Assembly: GCA_021186555.1 (NCBI GenBank)
Contig: JAJKFL010000002.1
Coordinates: forward strand, 5,221,001-5,285,000
Length of the DNA stretch: 64,000 nt
Reading direction: 5' to 3'
Origin: Reticulitermes speratus
Taxonomy: Eukaryota; Arthropoda; Insecta; Blattodea; Rhinotermitidae
This document shows, piece after piece, positions 43,944 through 56,004 of the stretch. The translations under genes were made by a program, and so were the position numbers. Under the pieces are notes generated by a model that saw nothing but the letters and a program-made list of their open reading frames with translations, did not search any database and was not told the origin of the DNA. Numbering within the stretch: the stretch's first letter is position 1; each line of letters starts with the position of its first letter.

Positions 43944-44189
43944 GGTCATGAATGCCCAGAATCGAAGTAGAGGTATAGCTGTACTCTTGGCGCTAGATGT
44001 GAGTGGGTGGTCAACGCCACGCCCCGGCCGCTTTACCTCAGGTAATGACCCGGTACACATTGTACAGGAGGCTGGGTGGGCCCCAGGGCCGGTCTGGACA
44101 GGTGCGGAAAATTCTCCCCCACCGGGATTCGATCCCAGGACCGTCCAGTTCGTGGCGAGTCGCTGTACCGACTGAGCTATCCCGGCCCA
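43944..44189 (-). mobile_element. SINE family 3, near full length
   Basis: The minus strand begins GGGCCGGGATAGCTCAGTCG, has the B box GGGATCGAATCCCGG, and continues to GTAGAGG-type text at its 3' end. A short ATTAGTA repeat may be the target duplication. A (TAG)n microsatellite (44189-44215) abuts its head. Confidence 0.9.
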
Positions 44190-44267
44190 TTAGTAGTAGT
44201 AGTAGTAGTAGTAGCACGCAGCATATTTGGTTACAGTCGTGACTGAAATATTGGACATGTCTGCTGT

Positions 44268-44342
44268 CCCAGCCTAAAATACGCCACAAGCTTTCGGAGG
44301 CTGGATTTGCCTCCGTCTTCCGGGATAAAGGAGAGAATGTAG
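44268..44342 (-). ncRNA. Hammerhead-like hairpin with core substitution
   Basis: The minus strand reads CGGAAGA, C, GGAGGC...GCCTCC (6-bp stem II), GAAAG and CTT. The layout is the same as in the other motifs, but a G replaces the core U and the GUH triplet is lost. It is likely a relative without activity, or a different structured element. Confidence 0.3.
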
Positions 44343-45331
44343 TGGACCGCAACGTTGGAGGTGGGGCTACGAATGGAAGATGTCCATAATTTTTTACGAG
44401 GGGCACTAGCGCTCGCAGTTTTGAATACATCAGATCTTCTTCAAAACATTTACAGTTTCCTGTAACAATCATATATCGGCCATGTGTCCGCGGTGTGCCT
44501 GTCCTCTGTGTGTTACACCACAAGAGTCGAAACACACTGTGTTTGTTATAACCACGAGAAACAGAGTGGAAGGCTAATCTTGTAAAATTGTAAATTGCCT
44601 CTGCCCGCTTGCTCCTAATTTTCCAATCTGTGACAAGGGACTATTACTGTGTGTATGTACGATATGTTATTGTACTCCAAATACCCTCCCTTTTGTGCCC
44701 CCCCCCCTCTCGTGCCATCAACTGGCTGATGACTTCTCCGTCTTGAAAAACATGGCGGGGTTTGTCTTCGCAAGTATACGTCTGGACAGTAATTTATATC
44801 AATCAACTCTGTTTTATAGCACATCAGAAGCCATTGAAACGAGAGGAACACGTAGTGAGAGTCCACGGGCAAGATGGACTTAGCGAACACCTTCTGGTAG
44901 TGTTAAATTGTATGTCTGGAGGTGGCCGAGAGGTTAAATAATAAATGTATTTGTGATAGTTGAATTTGTACCTTGTTTGGGGTACGCGGTTAAAAGTGTA
45001 TCTGAAAAAACAATTCATTCAGATCGTATTGAATATCTGTTAGTCATCTGTCCGTGTCGATCAGTCGAGGTGTGATGTAATTTGCATTCAAATTTGAATT
45101 CTCTGTTATATCGTCCTTTTCGGCTTCAGATAGTCTTCTCGGGGGCCCTGTTCTGAGAATGTATTTTATCTGTGTTCTGTTGGAGCGAGAGACCAATTTT
45201 ACACCCACAAAGCAACAGGCAGTTTGTATGTCAACCTAGGATAGAACACGGCCTATTGAGGATTATTTCAAGATCTAATAGGCTAACGCGTTTGACATTA
45301 CATGGGAGTAATGCTGTGTGTTCTAGCTATA
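44343..45331. other. Unassigned DNA
   Basis: A C run at 44700-44707 is simple sequence. The short frames on both strands show no known family. Confidence 0.45.
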
Positions 45332-45554
45332 CACCCGGCTTTTGTTTTACGTCCTAGTTGCCTTCCTGTATAAGTGGGCGTAAATAAAAAAAATGCTAGT
45401 CCCATAAGAAATACGGGTTAGCCTAATATAACGCAGCCAGCCAAAGGACGTTAAACCGAAAATGAGAGGGCGCAAATTAAGAAGTGTAAATTGGCGAGAG
45501 GCGTTAAAGCATAAAAGGGCGTAAACCAAACGGGCGTAAAATAAGGACTGGGTG
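45332..45554. mobile_element. TA-type MITE (CACCCAG family), copy 2
   Basis: The ends CACCCGGCTTTTGTTTTACG and CGTAAAATAAGGACTGGGTG are inverted, with TA at 45330-45331 and 45555-45556. The internal GGGCGTAAA/TTTACGCCC text is repeated several times, which gives it a self-similar interior. Confidence 0.87.
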
Positions 45555-45616
45555 TAAACAGAAAGGCTGTTGAAAGTTTTCTGCGGATGTTTTGGTATTT
45601 CTGCTGGGTTGAGGAG

Positions 45617-45663
45617 TCGAACCTTCCGCAATGTAACGTGACGTTACATTGCGGAAGGTTCGA
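45617..45663. repeat. Perfect 23-bp-arm palindrome
   Basis: The left arm TCGAACCTTCCGCAATGTAA... (45617-45639) and its exact complement (45641-45663) are separated by a single G. The following CTTCAGCAACACCGCTGTGA resembles the end of fold-back family B near 57720. Confidence 0.9.
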
Positions 45664-46044
45664 GGCTTCAGCAACACCGCTGTGAGAGCCTAAAATGGTG
45701 AATTACTTCTAATTGACCTTCAGTTATTCAGTAACGATGTGTTCATTTGCTGAGGATAGCTACTTTGTGTAGAGTGTAATGTGGTGATCGTGGATAATGC
45801 ACGGGTAGGGATTTGGAAGTAGGGGGTCGTTGTCGATTTTATGGCATTTCCCAATACTGGTGTTTGTTACAGTATGTGTTACTACACCCTGTAGTCGTGC
45901 AGGTAGTTAATTTGAGGGTACATGGTAAGATTGAAACGTTGGTAAGCACTTACCCGATTACACAGTTCCTTAAACCAAATAGTCGCGATGCGAATATTTG
46001 CCGTAGAAACCCGAAAGTTTACGACTATGGTATAGTGGTATTTG

Positions 46045-46150
46045 TCCCTAACTTGGTGTACCCGTGCACTGTCCGGTCAGTTCGTGTAACTTGGTGTACC
46101 CGTGCACTGTTTCCGGTCAGTTCCTGTAACTTCGTGTACCCTTGCACTGC
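46045..46150. repeat. About 39-bp tandem repeat (3 units)
   Basis: GTGTACCCGTGCACTG recurs at about 46055, 46094 and 46134, with TCCGGTCAGTT between. Confidence 0.85.
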
Positions 46151-46159
46151 GCGATCGCG

Positions 46160-47568
46160 TGAAGGTGTAACAGCACTCGTAATGTTACTACACTTTCTGT
46201 AATTTGTTCCTGAAAGCCTAGAAGGTGTATTTTACTTCAAGCATCACACGGTGTGGTCTTGCTGAGAACGGCGAACTGTGGTGCTGTGTTGTTGGGCTGT
46301 GCTCACCTTTCTGACAGTTTTGTATTTGAGGAAGAACAGCACAGCAGTCAGTTTATATCGAGCAGCTGACAGAACTGTAACATCTGACATCTGCTGAAAC
46401 CACAGCAGGTCATATGTCGCTCATCCGCTTAAGAAATCGTTGCAGAGAAAGGCCGAGAGGCGAATAAAACTGAAGGGGGCCTTAAATTGCCAATTTTCTA
46501 CTTTAAGTGGAGAAAGGAGATTTTTTTTATTACCAACTGTATCATCTTTCCTTCTTCCCCTCTCCTCTTTCTATGTTCTCAAGTTAGTGTCCCCCTCATT
46601 TCCGAAGCCCTCTGGGACTCTTGTTCTAAATTTAAAGTAATGGGGTCTCTCTCCCCCTTCCTCGTCTCCTATCTGCTACAAAGTCTTTTCAAGAGCAATT
46701 GGTCCCAATAAAGCACAGTTGTTGGGAAGTTTTATTGTCTGTTTTTGTAATTTTATTACTGTTATTTTTATTATTTGAGAAATGCTCTTGACGAGGAAAC
46801 AGGGAAGCCTTTAGACACTTGGCGCTTGTGGGGAAATCAGTCTGGAGAGGTGGGAGGAGGATGCGTAGTTGGTTAACTTCGTGGGAAAATGGAACTACAG
46901 AATTAGAAGTGGAGTTCTTATTAGGTTCATGAAGAGTTCTATGATTCAGTATGCTAATTAGGAGTGATATATTGGTTGAGCTAGTCACGTGACTGGCATC
47001 ACGTTATTCCACGCCTCGTCAGATAATCCTCCCTGAATCACTTCCTACTAGATGGTTAAAGATTGTGTGCTGCGAAGACCCTCCCAAGGAATTTCTTCAG
47101 CTTTCGAATTATTGAGGTCTCTCCTTTCTAAAAGACTGACATGTTCTTAAGGGGTCTGTAATTAACTGAAAATCACTGGTATCTGAAATACGTGACGTCA
47201 GTGTCGGTCGATGAATGCGAAGTCCATCAACAAACAGTTCATCACTGGTGGATTCATCGGTTAGTAGAAGACACTTTTGCGAAGCTAAAATGGAGAGAAA
47301 ATTCTCTTGATGTTGGTTTGTTGCATATACGAGCATATGGTACAGCGGAAGTCCCTCGCAGATTTTGACAGGAAACTGACTGCCGATCTAAAGTTACTGC
47401 CACCATGCATAAATCTTCCGTTGGTACACTGTTGTACGTTGTAGCCCTTGAGGGGCAATTTGAAATCACTAATTCTCTGCGTGTGCACATTGTGTAACTT
47501 TTTTTTTTCTGGGTAAGGTGGATAATGTGGCCGCGTACGTTTGCCGTCTTCTGGTCCTGTTTGTAACC
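46160..47568. other. Unassigned DNA, possibly a decayed coding fragment
   Basis: The minus-strand frames at 47109-47490 (TDESTSDELFVDGLRI, ISDTSDFQLITDPLRTC) look more protein-like than the background and might be a broken transposon ORF. I do not recognise a family, so no product is given. Confidence 0.3.
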
Positions 47569-47639
47569 AGGGTGGCAGTCTACATTAATTTAAATGTAAA
47601 TAAAATAAAGTAATACAGTTAAGTATGTAACTTATGTTT

Positions 47640-50090
47640 ATTTTAAGTTCAAATCTATTATATGTGCTCAAGCATTTAGTTTTTGTATTGATTAAGTAGT
47701 AGCGACGCCATGTTGTTTTGTTCTAGGCATGCTGGGACATGTCAGTTGTTTTAGGCGTGTGTTGAAGGTTGTGCACCAACAGTATAAATTTTATGTGTTT
47801 TTTTAAAGTTGTAATTTATTATAAATTTAAATTTATTCCATTTGTTCAAGCGTTTAGTTTCTGTATTTTTCAAGTAGTAGCGACGCCATGTTGTTTTGTT
47901 CTAGGCATGCTGGGACATGTCAGTTGTTTTAGGCATGTGTTGAAGGTTGTGCACCAACAGTATAAATTTTATGTGTTTTTTTAAAGTTGTAATTTATTAT
48001 AAATTTAAATTTATTCCATTTGTTCAAGCGTTTAGTTTCTGTATTTTTCAAGTAGTAGCGACGCCATGTTGTTTTGTTCTAAGGCATGCTGGGACATGTC
48101 AGTTGTTTTAGGCGTGTGTTGAAGGTTGTGCACCAACATATAAATTTTATGTGTTTTTTTAAAGTTGTAATTTATTATAAATTAAATTTATTCCATTTGT
48201 TCAAGCATTTAGTTTTTGTATTGATTAAGTAGTAGCGACGCCATGTTGTTTTGTTCTAGGCATGCTGGGACATGTCAGTTGTTTTAGGCATGTGTTGAAG
48301 GTTGTGCACCAACAGTATAAATTTTATGTGTTTTTTTAAGTTGTAATTTATTATAAATTTAAATTTATCATTTGTTCAAGCGTTTAGTTGCTGTATTTTT
48401 CAAGTAGTAGCGACGCCATGTTGTTTTGTTCTAGGCATGCTGGGACATGTCAGTTGTTTTAGCATGTGTTGAAGGTTGTGCACCAACAGTATAAATTTTA
48501 TGTGTTTCTTTTAAAGTTGTAATTGATTATAAATTTAAATTTATTCCATTTGTTCAAGCGTTTAGTTGCTGTATTTTTCAAGTATAGCGACGCCATGTTG
48601 TTTTGTTCTAGGCATGCTGGGACATGTCAGTTGTTTTAGGCATGTGTTGAAGGTTGTGCACCAACAGTATAAATTTTATGTGTTTTTTTTAAAGTTGTAA
48701 TTTATTATAAATTTAAATTTATTCCATTTGTTCAAGCGTTAGTTTCTGTATTTTTCAAGTAGTAGCGACGCCATGTTGTTTTGTTCTAGGCATGCTGGGA
48801 CATGTCAGTTTTAGCATGTTTTGAAGGTTGTGCACCAACATATAAATTTTATGGTTTTTTTAAAGTTGTAATTATTATAAATTTAAATTTATTCCATTTG
48901 TTCAAGCGTTTAGTTTCTGTATTTTTCAAGTAGTACGACGCCATGTTGTTTTGTTCTAGGCATGCTGGGACATGTCAGTTTTAGCATGTTTGAAGGTTGT
49001 GCACCAACAGTATAAATTTTATGTGTTTTTTTAAAGTTGTAATTTATTATAAATTTAAATTTATTCCATTTGTTCAAGCGTTTAGTTCTGTATTTTTCAA
49101 GTAGTAGCGACGCCATGTTGTTTTGTTCTAGCATGCTGGGAACATGTCGTTGTTTAGGCATGTGTTGAAGGTTGTGCACCAACAGTATAAATTTATGTGT
49201 TTTTTTAAAGTTGTAATTTATTAAATTTAAATTTATTCCATTTGTTCAAAGCGTTTAGTTTCTGTATTTTTCAAGTAGTAGCGACGCCATGTTGTTTTGT
49301 TCTAGGCATGCTGGGACATGTCAGTTTTAGGCATGTTTTGAAGGTTGCACCAACATATAAATTTTATGTGTTTTTTTAAAGTTGTAATTTATTATAAATT
49401 TAAATTTAATCCATTTGTTCAAGCGTTTAGTTTTCTGTATTTTTCAAGTAGTAGCGACGCCATGTGTTTTGTTCTAGGCATGCTGGACATGTCAGTTTTA
49501 GGCATGTTTTGAAGGTTGTGCACCAACAGTATAAATTTTATGTGTTATTTTAAAGTTGTAATTTATTATAAATTTAAATTTATTCCATTTGTTCAAGCGT
49601 TTAGTTGCTGTATTTTTCAAGTAGTAGCGACGCCATGTTGTTTTGTTCTAGGCATGCTGGGACATGTCAGTTGTTTTAGGCATGTGTTGAAGGTTGTGCA
49701 CCAACAGTATAAATTTTGTGTTTTTTTAAAGTTGTAATTTATTATAAATTTAAATTTATTCCATTTGTTCAAGCGTTTAGTTGCTGTATTTTTCAAGTAG
49801 TAGCGACGCCATGTTGTTTTGTTCTAGGCATGCTGGGACATGTCAGTTGTTTTAGGCATGTGTTGAAGGTTGTGCACCAACAGTATAAATTTTGTGTTTT
49901 TTTAAAGTTGTAATTTATTATAAATTTAAATTTATTCCATTTGTTCAAGCGTTTAGTTTGCTGTATTTTTCAAGTAGTAGCGACGCCATGTTGTTTTGTT
50001 CTAGGCATGCTGGGACATGTCAGTTGTTTTAGGCATGTTTTGAAGGTTGTGCTCTTAACAGTATCAGTTTTTGTTTTTTTAAGTTACATA
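47640..50090 (+). repeat. 176-bp satellite array (14 units)
   Basis: GCGACGCCATGTTG recurs at 47702, 47880, 48058, 48236, 48413, 48587, 48767, 48937, 49108, 49273, 49454, 49626, 49802 and 49979. The unit carries GGCATGCTGGGACATGTC and GGTTGTGCACCAAC. Units at 48.4-49.5 kb have many 1-3-bp deletions. The first unit has the GTATTGATTAAGTAG form found in the dispersed monomer at 9.8 kb. Confidence 0.97.
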
Positions 50091-50162
50091 TGTGTTGTAA
50101 AGAAGAATATTCTAACAAAATTATTAATTATGAAGCATAAATGTCCGTCATTACAGGCTTCT

Positions 50163-50240
50163 TCCGCGGTGTAAATGAGATCTTCGCTGTTGTGGGATAT
50201 TACGCAGCTTAACATCCCAGAAGAGCGAAGATCTTGAGCA
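50163..50240. mobile_element. Minimal fold-back family B lacking the ribozyme-like core
   Basis: CCGCGGTGTAAATGAGATCT opens the element, and AGAAGAGCGAAGATCTT closes it with GATATTACGCAGCTTAACAT at the centre. Only the outer arms are left, joined tip to tip. Confidence 0.65.
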
Positions 50241-50764
50241 TAAACGTGTCTGCTAAAATTTGTGACCAAGCAATGTCAGTCACGAATATTCCCTGAGATA
50301 AAGGAACTCGTGGGACTAGGCTAGTTGCACGCTCTGAGAAATATTAACAACGAAGCCAGGACTGTTAACCAGTGATCCATATCCCTGCATAGACACACTC
50401 GTCATTGGCAACTCCTATTATACAATATATATGCAGGTAGGCAAACAGTCATGAAACACATGCAGGCGTTACTTTGCGCCGTGTGTGACGTAATCGCGAT
50501 ATATAAAATTGCTTTAAGCAGTGTTTGTAGAGCTTAGTAAGACACTGTTAAATATATGAGCTTGTGTTAAGGTTGGGGTTAGGTACAACTGAAACTAAAT
50601 TAGATGGTGTGGTGTGGTGGTGTGGTTGGGCCCCTAAACACCAGATTTAACAGAAATCTGTTGCTAAATTCTAGAGATGCGTGTTGAAGTATAGGCACAT
50701 CGGCATCTGATGATAATTTAATTTTATACAACTGGCACAGAATATGTCTAATTTATCATGTAAT
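50241..50764. other. Unassigned DNA
   Basis: Apart from a short GGTGTGGTGTGG run near 50608-50625 no feature was recognised. Confidence 0.5.
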
Positions 50765-51060
50765 TGATACTAACTAACCAACTCCATGGAGCAGAGTCCT
50801 TCTTGAGAAGCTAACAGGTCGTCAGCTAGTCAAGAAATTCCCCGCATTTTGATAGTAACTACTAACTAACTAACTCCATGGAGCACAGTCCTTCTTGAGA
50901 AGCTAACAGGTCGTCAGCTAGTCAAGAAAATCCCCGCGTTTTGATAGTAACTACTAACTAAACTAACTAACTAACTAACTAACTCCATGGAGCACAGTCC
51001 TTCTTGAGAGCTAACAGGTCGTCAGCTAGTCAAGAAATTCCCCGCTTTTGATAGTAACTA
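50765..51060 (-). repeat. LINE 3' end tandemly triplicated
   Basis: Three copies of about 100 bp each contain CTAACTCCATGGAGCA, AGCTAACAGGTCGTCAGCTA and GTCAAGAAATTCCCCGC, and each ends TTTTGATAGTAACTA. The (TAAC)n stretch lengthens in the third copy. This is the 3' end of the 61-kb LINE family. Confidence 0.92.
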
Positions 51061-51596
51061 CAGGAGATTTAAATTCCGGAATTGGAGAAAATCCAATTAC
51101 GATCTGTAGCTTTTGTATGCGGTACAGATATACGCGAACTGTGACACAAATTAAGAGTGGCGTATTTTAATGAGTCGCATTAGTGAATGTAAAAACTGTG
51201 ACATTTGAAGCTAAGATGTGAACTTGGGAAGCTGAAATTTGTCGAGTGATGGAATAATTACAATAATTGGTTATTAAATATTTGTCCAGTTTTGAAGTCC
51301 AGTGGTTACTTTATGTACCACCAGTTTTTAACATTCGGTTACAGGTATGTTGGTTGTATCATGTTACAGCGAAATTACGTTGGCCCATAAATGTCGGTGT
51401 GGTCTGTGTTAAATGAGGTCGAAATGTGCCCATCCGGAAACATTACAGCATTACAAAGTTACTTTTCTTTTCTTGTTTTATTCCCCCCCCCCCCCCCCCC
51501 CGCACCCAGGATGTGCGTTACCTTAACCCTGTAAAACTCAGTGGTTAGTTTATCTAGCGCAGGTTTAACACTAAAATCTCTGCATCTTTGCGACAC
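51061..51596. other. Unassigned DNA with a long C run
   Basis: A poly-C run of about 19 lies at 51484-51502. No gene was recognised. Confidence 0.55.
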
Positions 51597-51718
51597 ACAG
51601 TGTTCCGTATAGTTCTCACAATAAACAGCGATTGTTTTTCCCTACAAACGCATTAACCGGTTGGTCTTCCTACTTGAAGTAAACTGTGTTTTCTGTGAGG
51701 TACGATACCGTTATCCTT
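51597..51718. repeat. Diverged single unit of the 114-bp satellite
   Basis: ACAGTGTTCCGTATAGTTCT, AATAAACAGCGATTG, CGCATTAACCGGTTGGTC and GAGGTACGATACCG follow the order of the 114-bp unit (ACAGTG..., ACAAACAGCGATTA, CATTAACTGACTGGT, CGCGGTACG). It lies immediately upstream of the 87-bp array. Confidence 0.75.
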
Positions 51719-51724
51719 AAATCA

Positions 51725-54050
51725 TCTTCTTCGATACGTCCTTACAGTATAACCAGTACCTCCTTCACAACGATAGCACATACAGATCTGTCTCTGCTTT
51801 CTCCTCCATCTCTGACATACGGTCCTTACAGTATAACCAGTACCTCCTTCACAACGATAGCCATACAGATCTGTCTTCTGCTTTCTTCCTCCATCTCTTG
51901 ACATACGGTCCTTACAGTATAACCAGTACCTCCTTCACAACGATAGCACATACAGATCTGTCTTCTGCTTTCTTCCTCCATCTCTTGACATACGGTCCTT
52001 ACAGTATAACCAGTACCTCCTTCACAACGATAGCACATACAGATCTGTCTTCTGCTTTCTTCCTCCATCTCTTGACATACGGTCCTTACAGTATAACCAG
52101 TACCTCCTTCACAACGATAGCACATACAGATCTGTCTTCTGCTTTCTTCCTCCATCTCTTGACATACGGTCCTTACAGTATAACCAGTACCTCCTTCAGA
52201 ACGATAGCACATACAGATCTGTCTTCTGCTTTCTTCCTCCATCTCTTGACATACGGTCCTTACAGTATAACCAGTACCTCCTTCAGAACGATAGCACATA
52301 CAGATCTGTCTTCTGCTTTCTTCCTCCATCTCTTGACATACGGTCCTTACAGTATAACCAGTACCTCCTTCAGAACGATAGCACATACAGATCTGTCTTC
52401 TGCTTTTTCCTCCATCTCTTGACATACGGTCCTTACAGTATAACCAGTACCTCCTTCAGAACGATAGCACATACAGATCTGTCTTCTGCTTTCTTCCTCC
52501 ATCTCTTGACATACGGTCCTTACAGTATAACCAGTACCTCCTTCAGAACGATAGCACATACAGATCTGTCTTCTGCTTTCTTCCTCCATCTCTTGACATA
52601 CGGTCCTTACAGTATAACCAGTACCTCCTTCACAACGATAGCACATACAGATCTGTCTTCTGCTTTCTTCTCCATCTTTGACATACGGTCCTTACAGTTA
52701 ACCAGTACTCTCAGACGATAGCACATACAGATCTGTCTTCTGCTTCTTCCTCCATCTCTTGACATACGGTCCTTACAGTATAACCAGTACCTCCTTCAAA
52801 CGAAGCACATACAGATCTGTCTTCTGCTTTCTTCCTCCATCTCTTGACATACGGTCCTTACAGTATAACCAGTACCTCCTTCAGAACGATAGCACATACA
52901 GATCTGTCTTCTGCTTTCTTCCTCCATCTCTTGACATACGGTCCTTACAGTATAACCAGTACCTCCTTCACAACGATAGCACATACAGATCTGTCTTCTG
53001 CTTTCTTCCTCCATCTCTTGACATACGGTCCTTACAGTATAACCAGTACCTCCTTCACAACGATAGCACATACAGATCTGTCTTCTGCTTTCTTCCTCCA
53101 TCTCTTGACATACGGTCCTTACAGTATAACCAGTACCTCCTTCACAACATAGCACATACAGATCTGTCTTCTGCTTTTTCCTCCATCTCTTGACATACGG
53201 TCCTTACAGTATAACCATACCTCCTCACAACAGCATACAGATCTTCTCTGCTTCTCCTCATCTCTTGACAACTTTAGATCATCTCATACAGTAACATCAG
53301 TCTTCTCTGCTTTTTTCCCTCCATCTCTTACATACGGTCCTTACAGTATAAACCGTACCTCCGTCACAACAATAGCACATACAGATCTGTCTTCTGCTTT
53401 CTTCCTCCATCTCTTGACATACGGATCTTCACAGTCATAACCTTATGCCTCCTTCACACGTAGCCCAAAATTACTTGTTTCTTCCTCCATCTCTTGAATA
53501 CGGCCTTCGTAAACCAGACTCCTCACCGATGCACTACAGATTTCTTCCTTCTTCCTCATCCTTGATCGGCTCAGTATAACCTACCTCCTTCACAACGATA
53601 GCCCATACAGATCTACCTTCTGCTTTCTTCCTCATCTCTTGACATACGGTCCTTACAGTATACCATACCTCTTCACAACGAAGCACATACAATCTGTCTT
53701 CTGCTTCTTCCCATTCTTGACATACGGTCCTTACAGTATAACCAGTACCTCCTTCACAACGATAGCCCATACAGATCTACCTCGCTTTCTTCCTCATCTC
53801 TGACATACGTCCTTACAGTAAACCATACCTCCTTCACAACGATAGCACATCAGATCTGTCTTCTGCTTGTTCCTCCATCCTTGACATACGTCCTACAGAT
53901 AACCATACCTCCTTCAGAACATAGCAATCAGATCTTCTCTGCTTTCTTCCTCCATCCTTGACATACGTCCTTACAGTTACCGTACTCCTTCACAACGATA
54001 GCACATACAGATCTGTCTTTGCTTTCTCCTCACTCTTGACACCCTCTATT
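51725..54050. repeat. 87-bp minisatellite (about 27 units)
   Basis: CATACGGTCCTTACAGTATA recurs every 87 bp from 51818 to about 53160. The period is divisible by three, so frames of up to 199 residues stay open on both strands. From 53190 onward, units carry many short deletions and the period varies. Confidence 0.97.
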
Positions 54051-54155
54051 CAGATCATTCTCATACAGTCAACCATCTTAATTTGGTCTGCCTGCTTTTC
54101 TTTTCTATCATTTCCCCAGAAATACTGTCTTTGCGTCCTGTCATCAGACAGTCTT

Positions 54156-54418
54156 GATGGCACTGCGCTACAAACCGGAACGTCGCGGGTTCGATTCCGA
54201 TGGTGTCACTGAATTTTCACTGACAAATCCTTATGGCCGGGTCGACTCAGCCTCTAACAGAAATGAGTACCAGGAATCTTTCTTGGGGGTAAAGGCGGCC
54301 GGTGCGTAGGGCTGACAACCTTACCACCTCATGTGCCGATTGTCTAAAAACCTGGGAGCCTCGACCTCCTGGAGCCCTAAGGGCCTGCCAAGGCCTGTAA
54401 TGGCATTGCTTTACTTTA
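54156..54418 (+). mobile_element. SINE family 4
   Basis: It starts inside the head (GATGGCACTGCGCTACAAAC) with B box GGGTTCGATTCCGA and ends GCATTGCTTTACTT. A 15-bp duplication with one mismatch (TCATCAGACAGTCTT) lies at 54141-54155 and 54419-54433. Confidence 0.9.
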
Positions 54419-54433
54419 TCATCAGACATTCTT

Positions 54434-54480
54434 ACCACATGCCCAGCCCAATATAGTCTTCTTACTTTCATTGTTGTTAC
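54434..54480 (-). pseudogene. Small LINE C-terminal fragment
   Basis: The minus strand encodes [15 protein letters not shown], the conserved WAGHV motif of LINE C-termini. The SINE at 54156 inserted into or beside it. Confidence 0.6.
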
Positions 54481-54841
54481 AGTTTTTGGTTTTCTCGTAT
54501 CTTTGTATATAAAGTAGATTAATTTCAGTTCCTTTTAAAGTCTGTGCGTCCCGTCACTTCCACAGTGCGTCGTTGGTGTGTCCTGTCGTATACTTGATAG
54601 TGTACGTGTATGAGTTGGGTTGAGTGTGTACATTGCTTTAGCCTCTGCAACAGAAAAAAGGCTAATGAGCGAGAAAGAACCTACAATGCCATTGGATAGG
54701 AAATTTGGGTCAGAGACGAAATCGTGTCCCTACTTGCTATAACCAGGTATAGGAAGAACGCTTAGGATTGTGATGTGATGCTGGTTCGAAATGTGTTAAA
54801 ATGGAGCTAATGTGTTTGATTTTATTGGAAGATGAAATACT
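54481..54841. other. Unassigned DNA
   Basis: No feature was recognised. Confidence 0.5.
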
Positions 54842-54853
54842 GCTAGTGACAGG

Positions 54854-55102
54854 TAAAGGTAAAGGTAAAGAGTCTCCCTAGAACAGGCCATGAAGGTCCA
54901 GAGGGGGAGTAGAGGTATAGCTCTACTCTTTCTTTAACCCTGGCACTAGATAAGGGTGGGTGGTCAACTCCACGCCCCGGCCGCTTTACCCCCGGGAAAG
55001 AGACCCGGTACACCCTTGTATAGGAGGCTGGGTGGGCCCCAAGCCGGTCTGGACGGATACGGAAAATCTCGCCCCCACCGGGATTCGATCCCCGGACCGT
55101 CC
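54854..55102 (-). mobile_element. SINE family 3, truncated at the B box
   Basis: A GGTAAAGGTAAAG tail, the body and the B box (GGGGATCGAATCCCGG on the minus strand) are present; the A box is missing. A perfect 12-bp duplication, GCTAGTGACAGG, lies at 54842-54853 and 55103-55114, so truncation occurred during insertion. Confidence 0.93.
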
Positions 55103-55247
55103 GCTAGTGACAGGAGCCATCTATAAACTCAGCATGTTCCGGCATTACTAGGTACTCGGTAATGAAATAGATACTCCAGCACTCGAAAGTGGAAGGAAAG
55201 TGACTTAATTTAACATTTAGAATGTTTTATTTATAGTCTCAAGTATA

Positions 55248-55325
55248 CAGAGTGGCGCAAAAGTCCCTTGACACTCGATGTTTAACAACAGAAAGGCCGC
55301 GTGAAGCGACTTCGGCGCCACGCTG
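55248..55325. mobile_element. 78-bp TA-flanked MITE
   Basis: The ends CAGAGTGGCGCAAAAGTC and GACTTCGGCGCCACGCTG are imperfect inverted repeats. TA lies on both sides (55246-55247, 55326-55327). This suggests a Tc1/mariner-type deletion derivative. Confidence 0.65.
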
Positions 55326-55327
55326 TA

Positions 55328-56004
55328 TGTTCACCCCACAGGACTGTGAATGTTTAACACCGCGGAAGTGGATTTCAGATTTCCGCTCGATCAGGTAGGA
55401 ACCTAACTTAACGGCATGTCTGAAGCTGCTTAATCAGGTTTTCAAAACATTCGTCTTATCGTTATTTTAGCATTCTGTCGTTTGGAATTCTGAATTTGCT
55501 AATGCCTTAAGCGCTCTGTTACATATGTAGTGCTGGCTATTCGTTTTAACTTGGGTCTGGCTGGCATCACTGCATAGTAATAACAACAGTGTCATACGTC
55601 ACAAAGATCTGTCTTCCTAAAGTGGTGACAGTGATTTTTCCATCCTTGTGCTTCTTCTGATTGGCGACCCACACTGAAAGATGGTACAGTTTGCTGCCTC
55701 ATCAGTGGAAATAAAAAAAACGTTAGTTGTTGTCTGTAATACAGCAGTTATCTGTAGAAATAAAAGAAATTATAAAATTTACAGGCATACCCGCAGTCGC
55801 ATACATAAATGTATGAGACAAAGAACGCCTTATACCGATTGACAAAGTGTCTGCATCATCGTTTCCCTGGGGGGACTATAGTTGTCACGAATTGTGCCTG
55901 CGGTTGCCAGCTTTTTTTTGTGCGATGAAGCTGCTGTGTTCGGGGAAAGTGTAAAAGAAACTCCCTGTAGTATTCTCCCGTCTTTGGAGATGTTCATTTA
56001 AATG
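55328..56004. other. Unassigned DNA
   Basis: No gene or repeat was recognised. Confidence 0.5.

Noticed and set aside
47640-50090. Hammerhead retrozyme encoded by the 176-bp tandem unit
   Set aside because: No CTGANGA...GAAA core was found in either orientation of the unit.
51826-53193. Large repetitive frames over the 87-bp array
   Set aside because: Open on both strands because 87 is a multiple of three; interrupted as soon as indels occur.
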